Of a DNA stretch of 64,000 nucleotides, positions 8,973 through 17,881 are shown one piece after another. The notes beneath the pieces were generated by a model, which searched no databases, was not told the origin of the DNA, and saw nothing but the letters and a program-made list of their open reading frames with translations. The translations under genes and the position numbers were made by a program. How positions within the stretch are numbered: the first letter of the stretch is position 1; each line of letters begins with the position of its first letter. The stretch covers positions 2,170,001 through 2,234,000 of the forward strand of contig NZ_CP038810.1 of assembly GCF_004797125.1 (NCBI RefSeq), written 5' to 3'. The stretch comes from Flavobacterium sangjuense (GTDB lineage Bacteria; Bacteroidota; Bacteroidia; Flavobacteriales; Flavobacteriaceae).

Positions 8973-10333
8973 TAAAATTTGATAATCTTTATCACTTTAT
9001 GTCTTTTCAAATGAGCTTGTATAATCGTTTTGGTGTCACGGTTATTCTGCATCGGAATGATGATGTTTTTTAGGATTTCGATATTGTTAATCTGATAATT
9101 TAAATCATAAAAACAATAGCCTTTGTAAATTCCGTTTTCAATCAAAACAGCGCAGCGTTCATCAACAGTCCTTCCTCGGTCAACAATTACCATATTGTCG
9201 TTTTCAAACTTCATTTCCTGAATGAATTCTTCAACACGTTCGTTATATAATTCAGGTGCTTCTTTACCCAAACACGCGCCATTGCATTCTTTTATTTTAT
9301 GCTGAAAGCAACCATTTTTGGTTTCGTATAAGCCATTTATTTTTTGACACAAATTATGCTTTTCGGTAATTTTCAACAGTGAATTTCTTCCTTCCTGCAC
9401 AGAAGTAAATGAGGTTATTTCCTTTTTTCTACCATCAGCTTTTTGAAGTTTTAAAGCCAGATAACCATTCTCATCCTTTTCAGAATACAATGCCCACTGA
9501 AAAATAGTCTTGCGTTGCGAACGATTATAAATCGGTTTATTGATTTTTATCTCTTCGCTTTCTTTTAGCAAAGCAATCAATTCACTTCCGGTAATTTCAT
9601 AGGTCACGGCAAAAACTTCACGCTGAATCTTTTTGCTTTTTCCCGATGTTCCCGTGAAATGCTGATTGATTCGTTTCTTTATATTTCGGCTTTTGCCAAT
9701 GTAAATCAGATTGCCTTTCTCGTTATGAATGTAATAAATTCCGGTTTTTGTTGGTAAACTCTCGACAATATCTAATAGTTTCGGAGTCAAACCCGATTTG
9801 ATTTCGGCCTTAATCAAACTGATTAAAATTTCTTTTTCGGTGTCTTTTGCCAAAATCATTTTAAACAATTTCACGGTTGCCATGGCGTCACCGCTGGCGC
9901 GATGCCTATCGGTTACCGGAATTCCAAGTGCCCGAACCAATTTTCCTAAACTATAAGAAAGTTGTCCCGGAATTAATTTTTGTGCCAATTCAACGGTACA
10001 AAGCGTTGGTTTTATATAATCATAACCCAATCGCTTGAATTCGGTTCTAAGGATTCTGTAGTCGAATGAAGCGTTATGAGCCACTACGATGCAATCTTCT
10101 GTAATTTCGATAATACGTTTGGCGATTTCATAAAACTTTGGAGCAGAGCGCAACATAGCGTTATTGATACCCGTTAGCTTAACAACAAAAGGCTGAATCG
10201 GTTTTTCGGGATTTACCAGGCTGATGAATTGATCAACAATTTCGTGGCCGTCAAATTTATAGATGGCAATTTCGGTAATGCCTTCTTCATTAAATTGACC
10301 ACCGGTTGTTTCTATGTCGAGTATTGCGTACAT
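8972..10333 (-). CDS. DEDDh exonuclease fused to GIY-YIG endonuclease domain
   Basis: Residues 1-165 form a DnaQ-like 3'-5' exonuclease with all catalytic residues: D6 and E8 (LDIETTGG), D91 (HNASFD), H144 and D149 (HRASGD). Residues ~195-280 form a UvrC/Cho-type GIY-YIG nuclease (TGIYYI ... IYIGKSRNIKKR). The remaining ~170 residues carry a cysteine-containing stretch (CFQHKIKECNGACLG) like UvrC/Cho proteins. The fusion suggests incision plus resection in DNA repair. It is co-directional with YggS upstream (109-base gap) and miaA downstream. Naming follows domain architecture; substrate is inferred. Confidence 0.88.
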   Translation of the reverse strand: MYAILDIETTGGQFNEEGITEIAIYKFDGHEIVDQFISLVNPEKPIQPFVVKLTGINNAMLRSAPKFYEIAKRIIEITEDCIVVAHNASFDYRILRTEFKRLGYDYIKPTLCTVELAQKLIPGQLSYSLGKLVRALGIPVTDRHRASGDAMATVKLFKMILAKDTEKEILISLIKAEIKSGLTPKLLDIVESLPTKTGIYYIHNEKGNLIYIGKSRNIKKRINQHFTGTSGKSKKIQREVFAVTYEITGSELIALLKESEEIKINKPIYNRSQRKTIFQWALYSEKDENGYLALKLQKADGRKKEITSFTSVQEGRNSLLKITEKHNLCQKINGLYETKNGCFQHKIKECNGACLGKEAPELYNERVEEFIQEMKFENDNMVIVDRGRTVDERCAVLIENGIYKGYCFYDLNYQINNIEILKNIIIPMQNNRDTKTIIQAHLKRHKVIKIIKF

Positions 10334-10442
10334 TTTAGATGATAGAAGAAAGAACCAAGACCGCTATGCTGAAAGAGCAAAACTGCATGATTTGTCTATT
10401 TTTAATATTACTCATTTTCTTTGTTCTTGTTTCTTGCTTCTT

Positions 10443-11123
10443 TTATCTGTTTCCAAATATACTACTTCCAATTCGAACCATGGTACTTCCACATTCAATG
10501 GCAAGTTTGTAATCACCGGACATCCCCATGGAAAGAGTTGTGAGTGATGAGTGATGAGTTTTGAGTTTATCGAATAGTGATTTCAAGTTCAAGAATTCTT
10601 TCTTGATTTGTGTTTGATTATCAGTAAATGTTGCCATTCCCATTAAACCAATCACTTTTACATTTTGCATTTTGTCATTAGCTCCGCTCTGTTCGGCATT
10701 GCCTCGAGTCTGAACGAAGTGAAGAATCTCATCCAATTCATTTTCATCCAAACCAAACTTCGATTCTTCTTCAGCAATATAAACCTGAAGTAAACAATCA
10801 ATAACACGATTGTGTTTTGCAGCTTGTTTGTTGATTTCTTCTAATAATTTCAAACTGTCAACTCCATGAATCAAACTGACATATTTCGCCATGTATTTGA
10901 CTTTGTTGGTTTGAACATGTCCAATCATATGCCATTGAATATCTTTGGGCATTTGTTCCCACTTCTCGGTCATTTCCTGGATTTTGTTTTCGCCAAAAAT
11001 TCGTTGCCCGGCATTGTATGCTTCCATCAAATCGGAAACCGGTTTGGTTTTTGAAACGGCAACAAGCGTTACGTTTTCCGGAAGTTGTGATTTTATTTGA
11101 AGTAAATTGTCTTTGATTGACAT
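10443..11123 (-). CDS. yggS: YggS-family pyridoxal phosphate homeostasis protein
   Basis: A cytosolic PLP-binding TIM-barrel protein of the YggS/PLPHP family. It has VAVSKTKP with the PLP lysine K25, RIFGENKIQE, WHMIGHVQTNKVKY, and the phosphate-binding tail SMGMSGDY ... GSTMVRIGSSIFG. Two stretches look foreign to the family: residues ~132-148 (HFVQTRGNAEQSGAND region) are encoded by a REP-like sequence (10681-10730), and residues ~186-197 (KTHHSSLTTL) by an ATGAGT-type simple repeat (10535-10569). The frame is intact through both, so the gene is probably functional. Confidence 0.92.
   Translation of the reverse strand: MSIKDNLLQIKSQLPENVTLVAVSKTKPVSDLMEAYNAGQRIFGENKIQEMTEKWEQMPKDIQWHMIGHVQTNKVKYMAKYVSLIHGVDSLKLLEEINKQAAKHNRVIDCLLQVYIAEEESKFGLDENELDEILHFVQTRGNAEQSGANDKMQNVKVIGLMGMATFTDNQTQIKKEFLNLKSLFDKLKTHHSSLTTLSMGMSGDYKLAIECGSTMVRIGSSIFGNR
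10535..10569. repeat. ATGAGT-type simple repeat inside yggS
   Basis: The plus strand reads repeated GTGATGAGT units here. The same word type fills the intergenic hairpin at 56490-56563. It is translated in the minus frame as part of YggS. Confidence 0.5.
10681..10730. repeat. REP-like palindromic insert inside yggS
   Basis: An imperfect inverted repeat: GCTCCGCTCTGTTC at one end, GAACGAAGTGAAG at the other. Its CTCGAG ... TGAACGAAGTGAA part resembles the leader repeats at 3160, 31182 and 60655. It lies in frame within the YggS coding sequence. Confidence 0.55.
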
Positions 11124-11136
11124 TTTTGTTTTTTAA

Positions 11137-12354
11137 TTACAATTCATAAACCATCAATCCACTTCTGAATTTTGGTTCGATATAAGTACTTTTTGGAGGC
11201 ATAATCAAATTGTTATCTGCCAAAGCTTTAATTTCTGAAATATCCGATGGGAATAACATAAATCCGACTTCAAATTCGCCTTCATCAACCAATTCCTTTA
11301 TTGTCGAAATGGATTGCTTTCCGGGAATGTATTCAATGCGTTCGTCGTTTCTCAAATCTTCAATCCCTAATAGTGGCTGCAAAACTTTATCGTATAAAAT
11401 TTGTGCATCGAGATTTTCTAAAATGGAAGGCTGTTTGTTCTCTTGCTTGTAAAACAAAGCATAGAAATGTCCGTCGAGATACATTCCAAATTCGAATTTA
11501 CTTTGAGGTTTCCACAATTCCTGCTCTTTGTCTTTGATGATGAAATTCTCCGCTAACTTTTCCAGAAAATCATCTTTGCTAAAACCATTCAAATCGCGAA
11601 TAATTCGATTGTATTCGTAGATTTTGACATTGCTTTCGGCAATTAGAAAACTCATAAAATAGTTTAGGTTTTCGTTGCCCAAATGTTTGTCTTCATCATA
11701 TAACAATTCTGCTGAAGCCGAGCGGTGATGTCCATCAGCAATATATAATTCTGGGATTTTTTCAAACTGCTGCTGCAACCATTGAATTTCTGCAGCTGTT
11801 TCAATTTTCCAAACCTGATGTTTTTCCTTGTTGGTTGTAGAATAATTATAAATCGGTTGGCTTTTTTTCTTTTCGGTTATCCAGGAATTCAAGGTTTCAT
11901 TATCGGGATACGTAATCAAAACGGGTTCGGTATTAAAACCTGTCTGATGCAAATAATCTTTGAAATATTCTACACGATATTGCAGTGTATCTTCGTGCTT
12001 TTTGATGACATTATTTTTATAATCTTCAATCGAAGTTCCGGCTATAAAACCAGTGAAAGACTGCACTTTATTCTGAATTTCATACAAAAAGAAAACAGCT
12101 TTGTCTTCTTCCATAAAAATGCCTTCTTCTTTAAAGTCCTGATATTTATGAGCAACACCTTTAAAACGTTTGTCCAGTGTAATCTTTTGCGAATACATAT
12201 AAGCGGGATTAATCACATGCAAAAACGAATACGGATTAAAACTCAACCAGGCAGCAAGTTCAGCCGAACTATAATCGTCATAGTTTCTGCAAGTCACTAA
12301 CGCTACTTTGTCAGGCGTGGGACGAACGGCTTTAAAAGGGATTATTTTGCTCAT
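11137..12354 (-). CDS. DUF1015 family protein
   Basis: 405 residues with the hallmarks of the DUF1015 (COG4198) family: the N-terminal IIPFKAVRPTPDKV, LYIADGHHRSASAELL near the middle (a histidine-rich likely active-site motif), and NDERIEYIPG plus MPPKSTYIEPK toward the end. No signal peptide or membrane segment is visible, so it is cytosolic. Biochemical function is not established from sequence; the DGHHR motif suggests an enzyme. It sits 3 bases after the hydroxyacyl-CoA dehydrogenase gene and 13 bases before yggS, inside the minus-strand operon. Confidence 0.88.
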   Translation of the reverse strand: MSKIIPFKAVRPTPDKVALVTCRNYDDYSSAELAAWLSFNPYSFLHVINPAYMYSQKITLDKRFKGVAHKYQDFKEEGIFMEEDKAVFFLYEIQNKVQSFTGFIAGTSIEDYKNNVIKKHEDTLQYRVEYFKDYLHQTGFNTEPVLITYPDNETLNSWITEKKKSQPIYNYSTTNKEKHQVWKIETAAEIQWLQQQFEKIPELYIADGHHRSASAELLYDEDKHLGNENLNYFMSFLIAESNVKIYEYNRIIRDLNGFSKDDFLEKLAENFIIKDKEQELWKPQSKFEFGMYLDGHFYALFYKQENKQPSILENLDAQILYDKVLQPLLGIEDLRNDERIEYIPGKQSISTIKELVDEGEFEVGFMLFPSDISEIKALADNNLIMPPKSTYIEPKFRSGLMVYEL

Positions 12355-12357
12355 AGT

Positions 12358-13245
12358 TTAAGCGAATTGTTTCGAAACTTTCTCAGCTTTTTTGCTTTCT
12401 GAATAATCATAAAAACCTTCTCCTGATTTCACTCCTTTTTTTCCGGCCATAACCATATTTACCAAGAGTGGGCAAGGAGCATACTTTGGATTTTTGAATC
12501 CGTCGTACATTACGTTTAAAATCGAAAGGCAGACATCTAATCCGATGAAATCGGCCAATTGTAATGGTCCCATTGGATGCGCCATTCCTAGTTTCATCAC
12601 AGTATCAATTTCATAAACGCCGGCAACACCATTGTATAAAGTTTCGATAGCTTCGTTTATCATTGGCATCAGAATTCGGTTTGCCACAAAGCCGGGATAA
12701 TCATTTACTTCGGTTGGTGTTTTTCCCAATTTTACTGATAAATCCATGATGATTTTGGTTACTTCATCCGAAGTAGAATAGCCACGAATGATTTCAACCA
12801 ATTTCATAATCGGCACCGGATTCATAAAGTGCATTCCGATTACACGTTCAGGATGCACTACTTGTGCCGCAATTTGCGTAATAGAAATCGAAGAAGTGTT
12901 GGTTGCCAAAATCACATTATGATCGCAAACATCACTTAATTGTTTGAAGATTTGAAGTTTTAAGCCAACGTTTTCTGTGGCGGCTTCAATTACTAAATCA
13001 GTTCCGACAACGCCGTCTTTGATATCCGTATAGGTAATTATATTTCCAATAGTTTTGTGTTTGTCTTCTTCGGTGATGGTTCCTTTGGTTACCATTCGGT
13101 CAAGGTTTGCAGCGATTGTTGCCATTCCTTTTTCCAATGATTTTTCGGAAACATCAATTAATTTTACGGTAAAACCGCTTTGTGCGAAAGTGTGGGCAAT
13201 TCCATTGCCCATTGTTCCTGCGCCTATTACAGCTATTGTTTTCAT
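12358..13245 (-). CDS. hbd: 3-hydroxybutyryl-CoA dehydrogenase
   Basis: An NAD(P)-dependent 3-hydroxyacyl-CoA dehydrogenase, single-function form (295 residues). The Rossmann dinucleotide motif GAGTMGNG is at residues 7-14. The C-terminal domain has the catalytic His in MHFMNPVP and the NDYPGFVANRILMPMINEA signature with LGMAHPMGPLQLADFIGLD. It interconverts acetoacetyl-CoA and 3-hydroxybutyryl-CoA in fatty acid or amino acid degradation. It lies 9 bases after the Gfo/Idh oxidoreductase gene. The thiolase at 55304 could act in the same pathway but is not linked. Confidence 0.93.
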   Translation of the reverse strand: MKTIAVIGAGTMGNGIAHTFAQSGFTVKLIDVSEKSLEKGMATIAANLDRMVTKGTITEEDKHKTIGNIITYTDIKDGVVGTDLVIEAATENVGLKLQIFKQLSDVCDHNVILATNTSSISITQIAAQVVHPERVIGMHFMNPVPIMKLVEIIRGYSTSDEVTKIIMDLSVKLGKTPTEVNDYPGFVANRILMPMINEAIETLYNGVAGVYEIDTVMKLGMAHPMGPLQLADFIGLDVCLSILNVMYDGFKNPKYAPCPLLVNMVMAGKKGVKSGEGFYDYSESKKAEKVSKQFA

Positions 13246-13254
13246 TATGTTGGG

Positions 13255-14232
13255 TTAGATGTTTTTATTTTTCTCCATCGAATCAATAATCATGTACGCA
13301 ACGCGCAATGCTTCTGTTCCGTCTTCTAGAGTAACAATTGGATTTGTATTGTTATTGATAGCGTCGGCAAATGTTTCTAATTCATCAAGAATCGCATTGT
13401 TATGGCTAACCTCAGGGTTGTTGAAATAGATTTGCTTGCGATCACCTTCAGCGTTTTGAAGAATCATATCAAAATCTCCCGGAGTTTCCGGAGCTTCTTT
13501 CATTTTTACGACTTCACAGGTTTTGTCTAAATAGTCAACAGAGATATAAGCGTCTTTTTGGAAGAAACGCGACTTGCGCATATTCTTTAACGAAATTCGG
13601 CTCGAAGTAATATTGGCGACACAACCATTTTCGAATTCAATTCGGGCATTGGCAATATCCGGTGACTGGCTCAAAACCGAAACGCCGCTTGCATGAACTG
13701 CTTTTACTTTTGATTTTACAACACTTAAAATTGCATCGATATCGTGTATCATCAAATCTAAAACGACAGGAACATCAGTGCCACGCGGATTGAATTCTGC
13801 CAAACGGTGTGTTTCGATAAACATTGGAGTTTCTATTTGGTCTTTAACTGCTATAAACGCTGGGTTGAATCGCTCCACATGACCAACTTGTCCTTTGACA
13901 TTATATTCTTTGGACAGTGCTATGATTTCTTCAGCTTCTTCAACCGTTGTGGAAATTGGTTTTTCTATAAAAACATGTTTCCCTGATTTTATAGAAACCT
14001 TAGCACATTTGTAATGTGAAAGGGTAGGAGTTACAATATCGATAACATCTACCGCATGGATTAATTTGGCAATAGTATCAAATTGTTTGTATCCAAATTC
14101 GGCTTCGATTTTGGCTCCGTTTTCGTGATTTTCGTCATAAAAACCAACGAGTTCATATTTTTCAGATTGTTGTAATAATCGTAAGTGTATTTTTCCGAGG
14201 TGACCAGCACCTAAAACGCCAACTTTAAGCAT
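13255..14232 (-). CDS. Gfo/Idh/MocA-family oxidoreductase
   Basis: The Rossmann motif GVLGAGHLGKIH near the N-terminus and EKPISTTVEEAEEI (the conserved catalytic-region lysine of the family) are followed by an alpha/beta C-terminal domain with the HDID motif. It would oxidise or reduce a sugar or related alcohol with NAD(P); the substrate is unknown. I start it at ATG 14232 (MLKVGVLG) rather than 14250, because a CAAAAGTA (-7 box on the minus strand) overlaps the longer start and the Rossmann motif normally begins close to residue 3. First gene of the minus-strand operon. Confidence 0.88.
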   Translation of the reverse strand: MLKVGVLGAGHLGKIHLRLLQQSEKYELVGFYDENHENGAKIEAEFGYKQFDTIAKLIHAVDVIDIVTPTLSHYKCAKVSIKSGKHVFIEKPISTTVEEAEEIIALSKEYNVKGQVGHVERFNPAFIAVKDQIETPMFIETHRLAEFNPRGTDVPVVLDLMIHDIDAILSVVKSKVKAVHASGVSVLSQSPDIANARIEFENGCVANITSSRISLKNMRKSRFFQKDAYISVDYLDKTCEVVKMKEAPETPGDFDMILQNAEGDRKQIYFNNPEVSHNNAILDELETFADAINNNTNPIVTLEDGTEALRVAYMIIDSMEKNKNI

Positions 14233-14247
14233 AGAAGTAAATTTTAT

Positions 14248-14255
14248 CAAAAGTA
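14248..14255 (-). promoter_or_regulatory. -7 box (TACTTTTG) for the minus-strand operon
   Basis: A TAnnTTTG match on the minus strand, about 16 bases upstream of ATG 14232. It overlaps the alternative start at 14250 and so argues against that longer start. Confidence 0.5.
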
Positions 14256-14364
14256 CTATTTTAGTTTAAAGTTTAAAAGAAAAGTTTATGAGTTTAAGGG
14301 TTAATGAGTTTATTTGCTTTTTGAAATTTAAAAGTTATTTTTACGAAATAAATCACTACCCAAA

Positions 14365-15006
14365 TTGAAAGATACAAGCAAACATCAAGGACTTAGAAAT
14401 CAATTGGCCAAACTTCTGGCTGAAAAAGGAATTACGGATAAAAAAGTACTGGAAGCAATTAAAGTAATTCCAAGACATTTATTTTTAAATTCCAGCTTTG
14501 AAGATTTTGCTTATCAGGACAAGGCGTTTCCAATTGGTGCCGGGCAAACTATTTCGCAACCTTATACTGTGGCATTTCAAAGTCAATTATTGGAAGTGAA
14601 AAAAGACCACAAAATACTTGAAATCGGAACCGGTTCAGGATATCAAACAGCTGTTTTAGTCGCAATGGGAGCCAAAGTCTATTCGGTAGAAAGACAAAAT
14701 GAATTGTTTAAAACAACTTCGGCTTTATTGCCAAAATTAGGAATTCGCGCTAAGTATTTGTCTTTTGGTGATGGTTATAAAGGATTGCCGGATTATGCTC
14801 CTTTCGACAGTATCATCGTTACTGCTGGTGCACCAATTATTCCTAAAGCATTGATGGCTCAATTAAAAATAGGAGGAAGGCTTGTGATTCCCTTGGGTGA
14901 AGATGTTCAGATAATGACATTACTGATTCGCAAAAATGCCACTCAATTTGAAAAGCACGAATTTGGCGACTTTAAATTTGTACCTTTATTGGAAAATAAA
15001 AACTAA
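14365..15006 (+). CDS. pcm: Protein-L-isoaspartate O-methyltransferase
   Basis: Repairs isoaspartyl residues in aged proteins using S-adenosylmethionine. The SAM-binding motif ILEIGTGSGYQTAV is at residues ~84-97; before it come IPRHLFL and GAGQTISQPYTVAFQ, diagnostic for Pcm, and afterwards IIVTAGAP. Length 213 is normal. The start is TTG: no in-frame ATG precedes the conserved N-terminus, and KDTSKHQGLRNQLA matches the expected family start. It is followed after 2 bases by the secreted cyanophycinase-like gene. Confidence 0.93.
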   Translation: MKDTSKHQGLRNQLAKLLAEKGITDKKVLEAIKVIPRHLFLNSSFEDFAYQDKAFPIGAGQTISQPYTVAFQSQLLEVKKDHKILEIGTGSGYQTAVLVAMGAKVYSVERQNELFKTTSALLPKLGIRAKYLSFGDGYKGLPDYAPFDSIIVTAGAPIIPKALMAQLKIGGRLVIPLGEDVQIMTLLIRKNATQFEKHEFGDFKFVPLLENKN

Positions 15007-15008
15007 TC

Positions 15009-16313
15009 ATGATGAAAAAATTACTTCTGTTGTTACTTCCTGTTTTAGGTTATTCACAAGGTTATACTTCCTATTTTACAGGAAACACTACCAATATTAC
15101 AACCAATCCTGAATTTGGTGTATGCATGATGGGTGGGGCAGCCGTACAGGATAATGCTATGATATGGTTGTTGCAAAAAGCCAACGGAGGTGATGTTGTT
15201 GTTCTGCGTTGCTCAGGAGGCAATGAAGAAAATGTTTATATGTCAGGCTTAGGGGTAACTGTCAATTCCATTGAAACTTTAGTAATCACTTCAGTTGCAG
15301 GAGCAACAAATCCGTATGTTTTAGACAAGGTTGCTAATGCCGAAATGATTTGGTTTGCTGATGGAAATCAATGGGATTATATATCCTTCTTTAAGGATAA
15401 TGCATTAGAAGACTTAATTAATTACCACATTAATGATAAACATTCACCAGTTGGCGGAGCAGGAGCCGGAATGTCTATTTTAGGCGAGAATTATTTCACG
15501 GCACAGAATGGGAATGTTACCTCCGCCGAAGCACTCAACAATCCATACAATGCCAATGTCACTATAGGCGGATTTGCACCGGTGCCTCCATTTTATAGCT
15601 TTTTAAGTGTTCCTGGATTAGGTAATGTAATAACGGATTCACATTATGATAACCCTGATGGGAGGGGACGCCATTTAACTTTCATGGCGCGAATTTTAAA
15701 AGATATGATTAGTCCAGGGACTTCGGGAATTGGTTGTAATGAACATACTGCAATTTGTTTTGGGGCAGATATGATTGGACATGTTTATGGAAATTATCCC
15801 AGCTCTCAGGATTATGCTTATTTTATTCAACCATCTTGTTTTTGGGCGACTCCGGGTCCATATTGTAACTCAGGGCAGCCATTAACATGGGGTGGTTTAA
15901 TGACGTATGTTGTACCGGGCACACCTAATGGGGAAAATTATTTTAAGGTAAATGACTGGGGAAATTTTTGGTCAATTAACTACGCAGGAGGAAGCTGGGA
16001 AGACTGGGCAGTTGTTGGCGGAGTGTTATCAACATCTTCAGGAATCGGCCCAATCATGAGTTGTGCATTAGCTGTAGATGAACATGAACTGAATAAATTC
16101 AATGCTTTACCCAATCCTTTTTCTAATTATATACGCTTGGAAAATGCTGAAAATACTATGGTTGAAATCTATGATGGTTTAGGTAAAAGAGTTTTTGCAG
16201 ATTCCAATTTTACCACAAATACAATTGACACCTCTCAATTTTCAAGCGGATTGTATTTTGTAAAAATCCAAAAGGATGGAAAATTTACCACTAAAAAAAT
16301 GGTTAAGAATTAA
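15009..16313 (+). CDS. T9SS-secreted cyanophycinase-like (S51) protein lacking the Ser nucleophile
   Basis: A signal peptide (residues 1-17, ending GYSQ) is followed by a cyanophycinase-like core: [15 protein letters not shown] with [11 protein letters not shown] (residues 41-70), [22 protein letters not shown] (207-228) and [12 protein letters not shown] (240-251). In active S51 enzymes the loop between these reads GTSAG; here it is GGAGAG (149-154), with Gly152 (codon 15462-15464) where the serine should be. The C-terminal ~70 residues ([14 protein letters not shown] ... GLYFVKI) are a T9SS sorting domain. It is probably a surface or extracellular binding protein or an enzyme with altered chemistry. 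Convergent with smpB, overlapping by 4 bases. Confidence 0.75.
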   Translation: MMKKLLLLLLPVLGYSQGYTSYFTGNTTNITTNPEFGVCMMGGAAVQDNAMIWLLQKANGGDVVVLRCSGGNEENVYMSGLGVTVNSIETLVITSVAGATNPYVLDKVANAEMIWFADGNQWDYISFFKDNALEDLINYHINDKHSPVGGAGAGMSILGENYFTAQNGNVTSAEALNNPYNANVTIGGFAPVPPFYSFLSVPGLGNVITDSHYDNPDGRGRHLTFMARILKDMISPGTSGIGCNEHTAICFGADMIGHVYGNYPSSQDYAYFIQPSCFWATPGPYCNSGQPLTWGGLMTYVVPGTPNGENYFKVNDWGNFWSINYAGGSWEDWAVVGGVLSTSSGIGPIMSCALAVDEHELNKFNALPNPFSNYIRLENAENTMVEIYDGLGKRVFADSNFTTNTIDTSQFSSGLYFVKIQKDGKFTTKKMVKN

Positions 16314-16762
16314 AACGACTTCTTAATTCTGTCTAAATCGCGCTTAGTGTCTTGCTCTTTAAGGCTTTCGCGTTTGTCATAGGTTTTCTTTCCACGACAT
16401 AATCCAATGTCTAATTTGGCAATTCCTTTTTCATTGGTAAAAAGCCTTAAGGGAATAATGGTCAGTCCTTTAGTGTCAAATGCTTTCTCTAATTTTCGCA
16501 ATTCTCTTTTATTTAATAAAAGTTTACGCTCACTTTTTGCCTTGTGATTGAATTGATTTCCATAAAGATATTCATCAATTTGGGTATTGATGGCAAATAA
16601 CTCTCCGTTATGAAATTCACAAAAACCTTCTGTAATATTAGCTTTTCCTAAACGAATAGATTTGATTTCCGTACCTGTTAAAACTATCCCGGCAGTATAG
16701 GTTTCGATTATTTCATAATCAAATTTTGCGCGTTTGTTTAGGATGTTTATTGTCTTTAACAT
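16310..16762 (-). CDS. smpB: SsrA-binding protein
   Basis: SmpB binds tmRNA and delivers it to stalled ribosomes for trans-translation. The OB-fold signatures are present: [51 protein letters not shown], and the basic C-terminal tail [19 protein letters not shown] that enters the ribosomal A site. At 150 residues it has normal length. It converges on the cyanophycinase-like gene with a 4-base overlap. Confidence 0.96.
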   Translation of the reverse strand: MLKTINILNKRAKFDYEIIETYTAGIVLTGTEIKSIRLGKANITEGFCEFHNGELFAINTQIDEYLYGNQFNHKAKSERKLLLNKRELRKLEKAFDTKGLTIIPLRLFTNEKGIAKLDIGLCRGKKTYDKRESLKEQDTKRDLDRIKKSF

Positions 16763-16769
16763 AGGACGG

Positions 16770-16777
16770 CAAATGTA
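16770..16777 (-). promoter_or_regulatory. -7 box (TACATTTG) for smpB
   Basis: TAnnTTTG on the minus strand, 8 bases before the smpB ATG (16762), implying a leaderless or very short leader. Confidence 0.5.
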
Positions 16778-16867
16778 TAAATTATTGCTCTTACTTGGAA
16801 TGAAATTAGTAATAAAAAAAACCGTTAAACAATGATTTATATCATTTTCTGCACAAAATCATCACGG

Positions 16868-16875
16868 TAATTTTG
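16868..16875 (+). promoter_or_regulatory. -7 box (TAATTTTG) for the beta-barrel gene
   Basis: A TAnnTTTG match 28 bases before ATG 16903. It overlaps an upstream in-frame TTG (16873), which is therefore unlikely to be the start. Confidence 0.5.
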
Positions 16876-16902
16876 ACCTATAATTTAAAACCAATATATA
16901 AA

Positions 16903-17553
16903 ATGAAAAAATTATTATTAGCAGCAGGAATTGTATTAATATCATTGTCTGCTCAAGCGCAAGAAAAAAGTCAAGGTCTGGAAGGAGCATGGTTTGCTAC
17001 TTCACAATTTGGTTACCAACAAAGTAAATCAGGTGACGTAAAAAGCACCAACGTAATGGTTTTGCCAATTGTTGGAACATTTGTAACGCCATCAGTAGCA
17101 GTAGGTGCCGGTGTTGGTTACCTTAATATAAAAGCAGATAACGCCAGCGTTGGAGGTGGTACAGCAGATTTAAATTCTAAATTATATGTTTTCCAACCGT
17201 TAGTGCGTAAGTATTGGAACATTGCCGGAAATTTCTATTTCTTTGGACAATTAGCTACACCTATCATTACCGGTAAAGAAGAAACAAGCAACCTAAAAAT
17301 TTCTCAATTTGGCGCTGATATGTCAGGAGGTATTGATTTCTTCGTTACTAAAAATTTCTCTGTAGAGTTTTCATATAATTTGATAAACTTCAGCCAAACT
17401 ACTTTGAAACCTGATGGTGGTGAAAAAACTACAATTACTGATTTTTCTATTGCACATGTTGCCAACGTTGAGTCAGCATATAATAGTGCTTTATATGGTA
17501 GTGGGGGTAGCCTGACAACTCCATTTGCATTCGGATTTAAATTTGTGTTTTAA
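16903..17553 (+). CDS. Outer membrane beta-barrel protein
   Basis: A clean signal peptide (KKLLLAAGIVLISLSAQAQ) is followed by ~195 residues alternating in short amphipathic strands with glycine-rich turns (SVAVGAGVGYLNIKAD, FDFFVTKNFSVEFSY-like stretches), ending FAFGFKFVF with a terminal aromatic, as in outer membrane barrels of the OMP_b-brl type. The start is ATG 16903, because the -7 box lies within the 30-base upstream extension. No specific transport role can be read. It stands alone between smpB (divergent) and a terminator. Confidence 0.8.
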   Translation: MKKLLLAAGIVLISLSAQAQEKSQGLEGAWFATSQFGYQQSKSGDVKSTNVMVLPIVGTFVTPSVAVGAGVGYLNIKADNASVGGGTADLNSKLYVFQPLVRKYWNIAGNFYFFGQLATPIITGKEETSNLKISQFGADMSGGIDFFVTKNFSVEFSYNLINFSQTTLKPDGGEKTTITDFSIAHVANVESAYNSALYGSGGSLTTPFAFGFKFVF

Positions 17554-17602
17554 TTTTATGAGTTAATAAATTAGTAATCCAATTTTATCGGATTATTTAA
17601 AG

Positions 17603-17634
17603 ACCGTCATTCTTGATTGATTGGCGGTTTTTTT
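17603..17634 (+). terminator. Rho-independent terminator
   Basis: A 7-bp stem (17603-17609 with 17622-17628, one G-T pair) followed by seven T. The -7 box of the next gene begins only five bases beyond the T run. Confidence 0.65.
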
Positions 17635-17638
17635 ATTC

Positions 17639-17646
17639 TATTTTTG
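17639..17646 (+). promoter_or_regulatory. -7 box (TATTTTTG) for the VF530-family gene
   Basis: TAnnTTTG ending 4 bases before ATG 17651, so the mRNA is probably leaderless. Confidence 0.5.
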
Positions 17647-17650
17647 CGGC

Positions 17651-17881
17651 ATGCAAAATAATTCATCTAAAGATCCGCTTCACGGCATTACACTTCAGAG
17701 AATACTTGAAGTTCTTGTGGATTTTTATGGCTTTGACACTTTAGGTGAATTGATAAACATAAAATGTTTTCGTGAAAACCCTTCGATTAAATCGAGCTTG
17801 ATCTTTTTAAGAAAAACAGATTGGGCCAGAAAAAAAGTAGAAGAATTGTATGTTAGGACTTTGCCAAAGCTCAACAACTAA
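17651..17881 (+). CDS. VF530 family (DUF2132) DNA-binding-like protein
   Basis: A small 76-residue protein matching the VF530 family: SKDPLHGITLQRILEVLVDFYGF, NIKCFRENPSIKSSLIFLRKTDWAR and KVEELYV are its conserved blocks. The family is a compact helical fold related to SAP-like DNA-binding proteins; its cellular role is not established. I chose ATG 17651 (MQNNSSKDPLHG) over the upstream start at 17621, because that extension runs through the terminator T tract and the -7 box. It converges head-on with the acetyltransferase, with zero gap. Confidence 0.85.
   Translation: MQNNSSKDPLHGITLQRILEVLVDFYGFDTLGELINIKCFRENPSIKSSLIFLRKTDWARKKVEELYVRTLPKLNN

Noticed and set aside
11782..12300. 172-residue plus-strand ORF
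   Set aside because: Fully antisense to the DUF1015 gene, rich in F/I/C, with no family resemblance.
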